From NCBI GenBank assembly GCA_973895155.1, contig OZ316899.1:3162001-3226000 (forward strand): a stretch of DNA of 64,000 nt, written 5' to 3'. Source of the DNA: Marsupella aquatica. Lineage: Eukaryota; Marchantiophyta. The notes under the pieces are model-generated. The model saw nothing but the letters and a program-made list of their open reading frames with translations. It did no database searches and was not told the DNA's origin. Below, piece after piece: positions 33,801 to 42,900 of the stretch. The translations under genes were made by a program, and so were the position numbers. The number at the start of each line of letters is the position of its first letter. Within the stretch, counting starts at the first letter, position 1.

Positions 33801-35071
33801 GCTGGGAGAGAGCCATTGATCTGGTTGACGGGCAGGTACAGCGTGACTAAGTTAGTCAGATTGCCAACGGAACTGGGTATCGGGCCCGTCAGCACGTTGT
33901 TTGACAAGTCAATTTTCTTTAACATGTGACAATTTCCCAGCTCGAAAGGAAGTTCTCCAGTCAGTTGACTTCCAGACATGTGTAGCACTTCCAGGCTAAC
34001 CAAATTACCCACCTCCTTGGGAATGACACCGTCGAAAGTATTTGTCCCCACGTACAACTGCATCAAGGACGTAAGGGCCCAGATGCTAGACGGGATGGTG
34101 CCAAAGAGAGAATTGTTACTGACATCAAGGTACTGCAGCTTGGAGAGCTTCCCAAGTTCCTCCGGTACAGTGCCTGAGAATGTATTTGAGTTCAGATTCA
34201 GTTCAATCAGTTCAGTCAAGTTGCCCAGCTGCGGAGGTATGACTCCAGAGAACATGTTACTACTAAGATCTAGATTCTGCAGGCTCGACAAGTCGTCCAG
34301 AAGTGTTGCAAGACCTCCAGTGAGGGAGTTTTGGCCCAAATACAACTTTTGAAGGTTCACCAGGTTGCCAAGCTGGACTGGGATACTGCCTGAGAAACCA
34401 TTGCTGTCTAGAGAGAGAAGCCGCAACTGGGTAAGGTTCCCTAGCTTAGACGGTATACTACCAGTGAGACGGTTACCCGTAAGATCAAGATGAAGCAAGT
34501 TCGTTAAGCCATCGAAAACGCCGGTAATGCCACCGAGGAAACCGTTGTAGCTCAGATCCACATATTGCAAATTGACAAGATTGGCTAGCCTGGGAGGAAG
34601 AGTACCGCTCATCGTATTCATTGTCAGATCAAGGTACCGCAGATTGATGAGATTCCCCATCTGTTCCGGTATACTTCCGTTGATCGCAATATTGCTGCCC
34701 AAGTCTAGCACTTCCAAGTTAGAAAGCCTTCCAAACTCACCAGGTATAGGGCCCGAAAACATATTGAGGCTAAGATTGAGAGTTTGTAGATTGCTAAGTT
34801 GAAAGAGGTCAGGGAAAAGGGAACCAGAGAGATTCATGTCAGACAAGTTGAGACCTGTCACACTGTTTCCAGTGCAAGTAACCCCCGTCCATTCGCAAAC
34901 CGAGGAAACCCCTTCAACCCAATCCGACAAGCTCTTCATGGCCCCGTTCAAACTGCCCTTGAAAGCGAGGAGCACTGAAAGATCTGAGCCATGCGTCTGG
35001 CCAGCAACCAATCCTACGAATGAAAAGACCAGCAGCAGTACCAACGGCGTGTGCCGTCTACGACTTTCCAT
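30845..35071 (-). CDS. LRR receptor-like kinase, EMS1/EXS type
   Basis: An intact single-exon gene of 1,408 codons. The ATG at 35,071 is chosen because the upstream extension has no ATG and this start gives a clear signal peptide (ESRRRHTPLVLLLVFSFVGL). An LRRNT-type cap (LLAFKGSL, then VCEWTGVTC) precedes a very long array of 24-residue leucine-rich repeats. Within it lies the EMS1-like segment FIQHHGVLDLSWN near residue 725, followed by paired flanking repeats. One membrane helix spans about residues 1031-1055. The kinase has GDGGFG (about 1125), VAIKK, HRDMKASN (about 1241), DFGLA and GTFGYIPPEYG, all catalytic residues present, with a C-terminal GGNLVGW segment typical of the clade. The Arabidopsis member (1,192 residues) perceives the TPD1 peptide to specify tapetum in anthers. 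This protein is about 200 residues longer, mainly in the repeats. Ligand and role here are inferred, not shown. Confidence 0.9.
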   Translation of the reverse strand: MESRRRHTPLVLLLVFSFVGLVAGQTHGSDLSVLLAFKGSLNGAMKSLSDWVEGVSSVCEWTGVTCTGNSVTGLNLSDMNLSGSLFPDLFQLSNLQTLNLSLNMFSGPIPGEFGRLSNLEVLDLGSNIAINGSIPEQMGNLINLRYLDLTMNTMSGTLPPRLANLVNLQYVDLSYNGFLGGITGVFDGLTNLLHLDLTGNRLTGSIPSKLGNLTQLRLLSLDSNGFSGSIPVQLGNLVNLQKLYLGQNSLTGGLATLLDDLSSLQNLDLSSNMFSGVIPPQLGNLTELIELNLNSNTFSGTVPEELGKLSKLQYLDVSNNSLFGTIPSSIWALTSLMQLYVGTNTFDGVIPKEVGNLVSLEVLHMSGSQLTGELPFELGNCHMLKKIDLSNNVLTGPIPSSVGNLTNLVTLYLPVNQINGSLPAEMGNCSSLQLVALNYNQLSGDIPNEFSNLRNVLTFTVQGNYLTGQIPLWFGQWQAVKSIMLSSNGLIGTLPTELGNCSSLSMFAVADNNLIGEIPPGMCQAPLSILYLNQNLFTGVLDETFKDCKKLTELYLYNNHLSGSIPGYLSSIPLVILEFSGNNFTGNLPEELWDSQTLLEIQGNVNFLTGPISPRIGNLVSLLFLVLDNNNLAGPLPPELGKLVNLTFLSLQGNNIGGEIPADLCNCIRLTTLNLGSNRLTGRIPDGIGQLVNLDYLMVSHNQLSGPVPTSMCSDFQVIAIPVSGFIQHHGVLDLSWNNLSGMIPPEMGDCAVVVELILAGNQFTGPAPSELARLTNLTTLDLSCNALSGHIPPDLGEAHKLQGLNLAYNQFTGSVPPELGSIASLVKLNLTGNYLSGSIPESLGNLSSLSHLDVSDNQLSGEIPASLAKLVAVVGLNLQRNRLTGTIAALLSKSLIWHQMQTLNVSHNLLSGRIPRIIGNLTGLSYLDLSKNSFNGSIPGEIGNLMQLMYLDLSSNHITGEIPLELCDLFELEFLNMSDNSLQGRIPSSGVCGNFSAASFQQNGGLCGSVINFTCMSSYSDRNATTSLLSKGAILGITIGSIIALLSLVAVLLRWRLYRQEALTARIAEKTKLNMTLEPSVFLASGKMKEPLSINVAMFERPLLRLTLADILQATNSFCKTNIIGDGGFGTVYKAVLPDGRTVAIKKLGQARTQGNREFLAEMETLGKVKHRNLVPLLGYCSFGEEKLLVYEYMVNGSLDLWLRNRADALETLDWPKRFRIAMGSARGLAFLHHGFIPHIIHRDMKASNILLDADFEPRVADFGLARLISAYETHVSTDIAGTFGYIPPEYGQTWRSTTRGDVYSYGVILLELLTGKEPTGVDFKDIEGGNLVGWVRQMIKQGQAAELLDPVICNGGSWKKKMLDVLKVANLCTAEDPVQRPTMLVVVKILKDIEGSQQLPGFDVPS

Positions 35072-36412
35072 AGTTCTACAACGCGCTTCCACTTTAGCGT
35101 TTCTTCGCTGCACCAATAGTTTATCAAGAGTGTCGAATTTTTGCCTAGTCTTTACGAGAAAATAGTTGAAATGTCCTCCAGAGAAACATAGTGAGGTAAA
35201 CTTCTGAAACAGATACAGGCGACCTCGTCAGAACCCATACAAACACAGGAGGAGGATATCAATCAAAACAGAGAAAGTGTGAGGACGAAATCATGCAAAT
35301 GGGCTCCGCGAGGACAATTTTGATGAAAGCAAATCCATCTATGAGAGATACAAAGTACTGTTCACGACGATGCTCCCTTGTGAAGCTATCCAGTGCACTT
35401 CTTGATAGCTTACATGGACTGAGTGCCACCTATACAAACCAACTGTAGAGCTACTTACTGGATCTAAAGTCCTTGTACAAGACAAAAATCATAGCAGCCA
35501 ACAAAGCAGACCTCGACTGGCTTAATCACGATGGGGCAATCCTCCATAAGGGGAGCTCGTGGCCGCATTGAGGGCTACCCTGTCAATGTGATCCAATCTT
35601 CGTAGACTTTCATGTACCCCAGTCATCGAGCAAGCAGATTGCTGACACTCCTCAAAAGAGTCACTTGGCGGAGATGAGCGGACGACTCGACTCCACCGCG
35701 CGACGCAACAGGAAAACACTGGGCTAGGCGCTATGATGCAGTACACGTACTTATAACGACACGAAATTACCGAGCTACGGCCAGGAAAGGACAGGCCCTC
35801 TAGGATCTTGTGGACTACACAAAGATGGATTCCATACTGGATCGGGCCCTTTGGAGGCAGTCAGAAGTCCAAAAAATAGTCCAAGACATATAGTAATTAC
35901 TGTTCTCATTCTACCTCCTCTGCACAGGGCGCCAACACTTGAATTCGGCGCCTACAAAAATATTTAATTTTGGATAAACCCCAATATTTCATTGGATGAC
36001 TACATGAATTCTGTTTGAACCTAAACTTGTTTGGTGTGATCTCTAAAGTAACATACCTACTGAAAAAAATGGGGACTTTTTGGACATATCCTAACACTCA
36101 ATCTTACATCCTCAAAAATCTGAGCTTAGGGAACTTTCCTCTTAAGTCATTTATTTCAAAGATGCATAGCATTTTTAAGCTTCCTTAGGATCTGTTAACT
36201 TATTAGACAAAGGTACCTAGCCTACTTTTGGTTTGAAATTTGCTCTAGGTAACTAAAGAAAATGCACAATTGTAGATTACACTTTGCAATGTTTGAGATT
36301 ATGGGATTGAGCATTGGAGGTGTCCAAAAAGTCCCAACATAACTAATGTTTGCAAAGGTCTGGTTTTGTTAGATTTGAATATAAAAACATTGAATCGTGA
36401 AACAAGTGAAGA
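35072..36412. other. upstream region of the receptor kinase; no gene
   Basis: Probable 5' untranslated region and promoter of the minus-strand kinase. No clear TATA box can be assigned. A foldback pair lies at 36,071-36,103 and 36,304-36,337. Confidence 0.4.
36071..36337. repeat. imperfect inverted repeat, about 33-bp arms
   Basis: GGGACTTTTTGGACA at 36,072 and its inverse TGTCCAAAAAGTCCC near 36,320, with similarity continuing to CTCAATC, enclose about 200 bases. It could be a decayed foldback element. Confidence 0.45.
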
Positions 36413-36480
36413 AGGATACAACTCAATGGTAGAGTGTCACTTTGCCGTGGTGAAAGTCATCAGTTCAAGAGTTCGGGATG
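36413..36480 (+). pseudogene. tRNA-like fragment resembling plastid tRNA-Val(GAC)
   Basis: The sequence AACTCAATGGTAGAGTGTCA, then CTTTGCCGTGGTG and AAGTCATCAGTTCAA, follows the plastid trnV-GAC order closely, as I recall that gene. The D-arm CTC/GAG and the five-pair anticodon stem TCACT/GGTGA with loop TTGCCGT are present. The anticodon would be GCC (Gly) instead of GAC. After the T-loop start the similarity ends, and the 3' acceptor half is lost, so it cannot be a working tRNA. A hairpin GGTGTGG/CCACACC follows. It could be an insert of plastid DNA or the head of a SINE. Confidence 0.55.
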
Positions 36481-36519
36481 AACTGGTGTGGTTATTCCAC
36501 ACCCGAGACACCAAAATAT

Positions 36520-36879
36520 TGTTGAGCAAATGATCATGACTCATAAGACAACATGCACATATGTAACATCCACCAAATACAAGAAACTACATAGGAGATA
36601 TGTGGTTCACCTCATCAGGGACTGCGTCCATGGGAACACACAAGAGAGTTTAAGCTTTAATGAACTCTAAGCCCGTCTGCCATACTGAGCGTCGACAGAC
36701 TAAGCTCCTCCTGTCTCCCAATTGACTCTGTAACAATGAGCCCAAATTCCACTCACTTGCTAAGTCCTACTAGTGTATAGGGTATTGGCACATCTAACCT
36801 TAGCCAAGCACATGACTATTGCTGTTAGACTAATTGTGATTACAAAGTAACTCTAGACCTAAGAGTAAAATATCTAACA
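36520..36879 (-). repeat. copia 3, 3' LTR, 360 bp
   Basis: Starts TGTTGAGC and ends ATCTAACA on the plus strand, giving the TG...CA form. It is directly followed by a polypurine tract (minus GTCAAGGGGGAGT, about 36,880-36,892). Copia 3 RNase H lies to its right in the correct orientation. No second LTR is found. Confidence 0.7.
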
Positions 36880-37057
36880 AACTCCCCCTTGACTCCGGTC
36901 TAGAGGGGAACGCAATCACTACTACCTATATGATTACTCAATGGGAAATTCTGGACAAAAACCTATACTAAGTTTTCTCTCTCTAAACGAGCAAACCATA
37001 AGTTGGAGCCTATACAGGAATGCTCAAGTAAGAGCATATATTAGGGATTACAAAATG

Positions 37058-39100
37058 CTAAGTTACTCTACTTGTGTCACAATTGCACACCTGTAATGTG
37101 GCACAATGCCTAGAAAAACTCTCCAAAGAAATCACTTTGATAAAGGCATCCGCTAGATTGAGTTTACTGTTAATCTTGACTAGCTCAAGCATCCTATCAG
37201 ACACAACTTGTCTAATAAAGTGGTACCTTATGTCAATTTGCTTCACCCTATTGTCCATCACCTAGTTTGATTTACAACAAGATGCAAAGCACTTTGACTA
37301 TTACAATGGAAATTCACATTCCGAGTGGAAATCCCATTTTCATGATTAACCTATCCAACCATATAGTTTCCTTAGTTGCTTTTGTTGTTGCAATATACTC
37401 AGCTTCTATAGTAAATTGAGCTGTACATTTCTACAAAGTTGATCTCCAACTTATGCACCCACCACCAAGTGTGAACACATACCCCATTGTCAATTTTCTC
37501 CAATCCAGATCTTGCCCATAGTCAGAGTCTACATAGACAACCAACATCTTGGCATTGTCAATTTGCATCAAACAAAAAACCGAAATCAACAATACCCTTA
37601 AGATACCTAAGAACTCACTTCATTGCTTCCCAGTGCACCTTTCTTGGATTTGACATATACCTGCTCTGCTAATAGCCATGGCAGGCCTAGTGCAAGTCAT
37701 CAAATACATGAGACTGCCCATACCCTTATGATAAGGGATTTTGGACAGAAGCCCCTTCTCCATGGCATCTATGGGACAGAAAATTGATGAAAGTTTGAAT
37801 GTGGAACCAAAGCGGTACTCAATGGCTTGTTAATCCTCCATGTTGAACCTAATAGTTACTAGTCTTGCATAATTGCCCTGTGTCAACCATAGTTTACCAT
37901 ACTTCAAGTTCCTGGTTATCTCCATCCCCAAAATCCTCTTAGCTAGCCAGCCCTAAGTCCTTCATCCTAAACTGTACACTCAATAGTGCCTTGAGTTTAA
38001 CAATGTCAGATCTATCATTAGCCACCATAAACATGTCATTCACATAAGGTACAAGAATAATAAAGTCATAGACCTTATTACTCACAAATTTCAAATACAC
38101 ACAAGGATCAAACTCACTTTGCTGAAATCCTTGTGCCCAAATAAACAAATTAAACCTATGATTCCACTGCCTAGATGATTGCTTTAATCAATACGAGGAT
38201 CATAGTAGCCTACAGACCAAGTGGCTATCTCATGAAGATTACTTCTTCCAAAGTACCATAGCAAAAAAATTGGACAACATCCATTTGATCCAAACACAGA
38301 CCAAACGTCACTACAAGTACACACAATAGTTGTATTGTCGAGTACTTATTAACTAGTGAAAAAACTTCATTATAGTCCACATCTTTTTCTTGTATGAAAC
38401 CCTTGGCAAAAAGTCTAGCTTTGAAGATAGTCTCTCCACCATTTGCAGAGTTATCCTTTAGCTTGGAAAGCCACTTGCTATCAACCACTTGATGTCCCTT
38501 AGGTAGCGGTATTAGCCCCCATGTCTTGTTGTCACTCAGTGATTGCATCTTAGTCTCCATGGGTGCAACCCACTTTTCTCCTTTTAAGCACGTGCCTCTT
38601 GATGTGAAGAAGGTTCATCTTTATCCAAGATCAACATAGTCCAATCATCATTAAGAGAAATATTAGCATCTTACAATTATGATGAATCAGCCCATTGGCC
38701 ATACCTAAGATGATCGCATATTGTATGACCGAATGTCCTTCTAGTCAATGACTCTGGTTGATCTAATTATGCTAGTTGAATCTGAGGCGCAATAGCAACA
38801 CCTTGTTGCTCACCAGGCATAATTTTCTCCTCTTGTTCTTGTGGCTCACAAACCAGCTCCATGATTGGAGCACCTCCTTGTATCACATCATGAAAACCAT
38901 CATGATCAATCTCTCCCTCAACAAGTTCAGGGATATAAGATTTTCCTTTGTCAATACGGGAAACCTAAGCGTTCTCCCCCTTTTTCAATAATTTGGACTC
39001 GTTGGAAAAAACACTCTACTGACAAACAACTTATAGGCAATATGATCTTATAGCCTATAACCCTTCACACCACTTTGGTAATCAAGAAAAATGTGGATTT
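37058..39100 (-). pseudogene. copia 3 pol fragment (integrase end, RT, RNase H)
   Basis: An integrase tail segment (about 39,090-38,990) is followed by the spacer and then RT (38,560-38,225, with KGHQVVDSKWLSKLK and ARLFAKGFIQEKDVDYNEVFS). The RT core continues at 38,148-37,939, where the catalytic box reads YVNDM instead of YVDDM, again a G-to-A change. RNase H ends with KINSKLNLADAFIK at 37,150. Many stops; not functional. Confidence 0.75.
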
Positions 39101-39110
39101 CTAGAAATTG

Positions 39111-39298
39111 TTTATCGAGAGAGACTGGTCTTAACCAAAGCTATTGTGCAAAAGAAGTGGAAGGAAGACATAGACATTGAGGAGCACTTGGCTGAAATTA
39201 TAGACCTAGAAAGTGAGAAGGAAGTGTCAGCCCACCCGTTAGTCGGGCGGTTAATCGACAAATTGGAAGGCAAAGTGCAAAAGGATGTTAAGCAACTA
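39111..39298 (+). other. short unrecognised coding-like fragment
   Basis: A plus-strand frame reads KAIVQKKWKEDIDIEEHLAE followed by an acidic stretch and GRLIDKLEGKVQKDV, about 60 residues, ending at the gypsy fragment. It is probably a piece of a retroelement gene, family unknown. Confidence 0.3.
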
Positions 39299-39799
39299 TT
39301 AATCGCAGGGTGAAGTTGACTCAAAGGCCACAAGATGCCCATCTTGGTGTAGATAGGCGCCCACGGCATAATCACTTGCGTCTATGTAAATCTTGAATGT
39401 CTTCCCCATCTCAAATAACTTTAGAACTGTCGACATTATCATCAGTCGCTTAAGTTCTAGGAATGCTAATCTGCACAAACATTTTGTTTTCATAGTTAGC
39501 GCATTCAAGGGTCTCACAATCCTTGCATAGTCCTTTGTGTATCTCCAATAAAACCCTGTAAATCCCAAGAAGGCCCTAACTTGCCTCACATTGGACGAGC
39601 ACTCCCATTCTTTGATTTCCTTAAGCTTGTCCTGACTAGACATAATCCCTTCCATGGTAAAGGTATGGCCGAGGAACTGAATCTTGTTCATTGCAAACTT
39701 GCACTTGCTAGGTTTAGCAAAGATACGAGCCTTACAAAGTGTGATGCCTAGCCAGGAATCACTAGGCCATTTAAAATGGTAAAACTGGGTGGTGTACAC
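39299..39799 (-). pseudogene. Ty3/gypsy reverse transcriptase and RNase H fragment
   Basis: About 160 residues: the RT thumb and connection (KCKFAMNKIQFLGHTF, then RAFLGFTGFYWRYTKDYARI and PLNALT) followed by the RNase H start (IYIDASDYAVGAYLHQDG). Both ends are broken. The catalytic RT palm is not included. Confidence 0.8.
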
Positions 39800-39992
39800 T
39801 AAAACACGTTAGTATAAGGAAGAAAAAGGAAAAAACTTAAACAAATAAGGGTAACCATGGAATTCGAGTCGGGGCCAAAGGTAAACGCAACGGCAACCAG
39901 GGGGCACGATTAAGGTTAGGGCACGCTAAGCATAGTTGGCTGTAGGTAATCAATGGGCGGCCAGACAAAGGCAGACAGGAGGGGGGTAAGAA
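39800..39992. other. no gene recognised
   Basis: Short linker between gypsy fragment and coiled-coil gene. Confidence 0.4.
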
Positions 39993-42900
39993 TTGTTCAT
40001 CAAGGGCGGCGGCTCATTTGCGAGTGCTGATCAAGCAAGGGATTACGGGAAGAAGCCAACAAACTATCAGCTGCTTAGACAAACACTATGGGCAAAAGCA
40101 AAATACGAGCATCAACACGAAGTGGGAATGAGCAACATCAACCAAGCTGCACATTTTTGGGGATGCCTGTTCAAATGGGCAATTGAATATATTGGAACTT
40201 ACAAGGAGGAGTTGGATAGAGCGGCCCGAGAAAGACAGGAGCTCACTAGGTTGTGGGAACTGCAAAGGTCTGCCTTCCTTGGAGGAGAAGTCATCAAGGA
40301 CGAGTTCTTGTGGATGCCTACTGTCAATTAGCTCGACAACCTTCTGTTCCATAAGAACATACTTGTCAACATTTGAGAGGCCATCAACTGCTGCAATGAT
40401 AAACATTGGGACCTGAAGGGTAGCACGATGGCGTGGACAAAAGCAACAGTCTTGGGGGAGTTGTCAAGAGCAGCCAAGATGAAGAGAAATGTACCTATCA
40501 ACAAAGAAGCCACCCCAACCAAAAGAACAAGGTTGGCGGCACGTAGGAAGTTGGCCGAGCAAGGGAGAAAGAGGCAAGAGCAGGCTAAGGAACCAGAAGT
40601 CGATCCAATCAACGCCATCCCCACAAGAGATGACACATGGAAGGGTTGGGCAACGGTCCTACCAAAGGAGGTGCAGTTATACTTTGCATGAGACGAGGAT
40701 GCATGTTTTACGACCATGTAGTCCCAAAAGTACCAAGCCTCCGTGGCTGGATCTAGCTTGGAGGCCTTTGTTAGATTACCTTGGCTCAAGCCGAAGGTGC
40801 CGAAATTAGACTTGTTGGAATTTGTAGGATCATGGGATCACAAGGCAGAAGCAACCAAGGTATATGGAAGGGTATTCTATCTCACTCCCAAGATGATTGC
40901 CAAGGTATTTGGCTTGCCGATAGGCAATAAGACCAAGGTGGACACCCAGAAAAACTTGTCGGATAAGGAGTTCAGATCGTTCCCTGGGCCATCAACAAAG
41001 AATGGCTTCTAGTGGTGGACCTTGCCACCCAGCGCCCTCACCAATCCCAACACTCACGCCTAAGTGCCCCTGGTGCCCAAACGCCTCCACAGAAGAGTTG
41101 GTATTGGCATGGCTAAGGGTGAAGCTCAAGCTTGAGTATGAAACTCAAGCTAGGAGATAAGGTTGAGCCTTGCCTTGGTGGTGAGCTATTGTTTGTGGAG
41201 GACAACCAGGTGGTTGAGTTCATACTCGGGGGGGTCACTATATGGAGGGCCATACATCACTTGCGATGTTTTAGGGTTTTACCCCCCTAAGTTATAAGTG
41301 AAAATTTATTTTTTGCAAAGCCTTTTCTTTCTTTAAATTTTGTCATTTTTTTATTAAAAAACCCCTAAAAACTTTAAAGAAAGTATTTTTTGCAATTAAA
41401 GAGGCCTGTGTTCTTTAAAGTTGACCAGTCAATAAAACATGCCCTATGTGTTCTTCCACTAAACTTTGGAAGTCTTACCTAAACCCTAAACCCTAAACTC
41501 CTCTCTTCTAGGTGCCTAATTTGTAGGGCCTAGTTGAGAGTTGGGAGGTAGTTTCTTTGATGGAAGAGGGACCTGGGGAAGTAGATGTGAAGGAATTGGG
41601 CTTATGTGTGCTTGGAGGTGTGTTGTCTAACCTTGAGTATAGCTGCCTTGGTAATTGACTTGTTCATTCACCTACCGGTGTAGATTTGTCTTGCCTTTGG
41701 GGTCTGTGTAGCTTGGAAGGGGCACCTTTGTTGCAATCCTTACCCAATATCTAAAACATTGAAGGTAAGGTAGAAATTATTGGCTTCACTCTTGTGAAGC
41801 GCTGGCCAATTTTCCACTCAGTTTGGGAGAAGAAAACATTGAAGGATGATAAGTAAGGAGTGTGGAAGGGAAGAGCTTTTCTCCGTGATTGAGGCTTTGT
41901 TTGCTTGAGAGTTGAAGTTCTTAAAGTTGTTATGACGGTGTAGAACAAGAGTAGATAGACTATTTTGAAGCCTTGTTTTTGATAGACTTGTTTGAGGGGT
42001 CGAGATGCAATCTTATACATACTGCTTGGTGTTACTTGCTAGGAGGGTCTTGATGGAGACCTATAGTTATATTAATTTGATTATTGAGGAGAAGTTGTCC
42101 TCAATTTTGTAAATGGATGAGTTACTTTGCTTTGGCTATGGATGAGGTGGATATTTTCATGATGCTTGGTTGATTAGAAGTCTTGTTGCTTAGAGTTGTC
42201 TTGTTGGAAATTGTCTACTATCTCAAGCGGCCATACACCCAGCGTGTTTTTCAAGACCTTTCCCACCTTTTTGCTTATCCTCAGGACAACGCTGAGACCA
42301 GAATGGCCCCGACTCTAGCAACCAACTCCCGGTTTTTGCCCCACTGATAGTCTAGGCGCCAAGCACCCTTGGAACTCAACCTCCACGCCTACTTGGCCTT
42401 GCCTCCCCAACGCAAGCTACCTTGGGAGACTGAATGCGGCTTGGCTGTTGTTCAGCAAGATTTGGCAAGTGGGCGAGCTAACACCCACAAACCTCAAGAA
42501 CCTATGGCGCCCCCAGACCCAGCTGAGCTCAGGAGGACGTATCCTTCCTTGAGAGATTTTCAACGCACCCAAGAAGTCCTCCAACAGACTTCCCATTGGG
42601 AAGATATTGTCGTTTTTGTTTGTCGCTTTCCCTTAGTGTCGCGACCATCGCGGCTCACGACTTTGGCTCGCCCTTACCTTCCAGGGAGACACCACTCCCT
42701 CATATATGCTTTTGGAGACCTGCCACCCCTGGACCAACTTTGGTCCTAAACTTTTGGCCTCCAACCCGGATCCTATCGCGCATAATGGGTGCGCCATTAA
42801 TTGGCAACGCCCGTAACTTTCTTGTTAGGCATCCGCAAGCGGAGTACATTAGCCCGTTGTGATTGGGCCAACCCAATGCTCATGCCTAGGCCCTCAGGTG

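Larger units (their letters stand above)
36520..39110 (-). mobile_element. Ty1/copia retrotransposon 3, 5'-truncated
   Basis: A 3' LTR, polypurine tract, RNase H, reverse transcriptase and the integrase C-terminal part read from left to right in reverse order, i.e. on the minus strand. Sequence upstream of the integrase end (beyond about 39,110) belongs to something else, so gag, protease and the 5' LTR are missing. Confidence 0.75.

Noticed and set aside
35072-35116. Fifteen-codon N-terminal extension of the receptor kinase
   Set aside because: It begins with TTG, contains no ATG and would bury the signal peptide; the ATG at 35,071 is preferred.
33978-35165. Plus-strand frames opposite the receptor kinase
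   Set aside because: They are antisense shadows of the leucine-rich repeat coding sequence.
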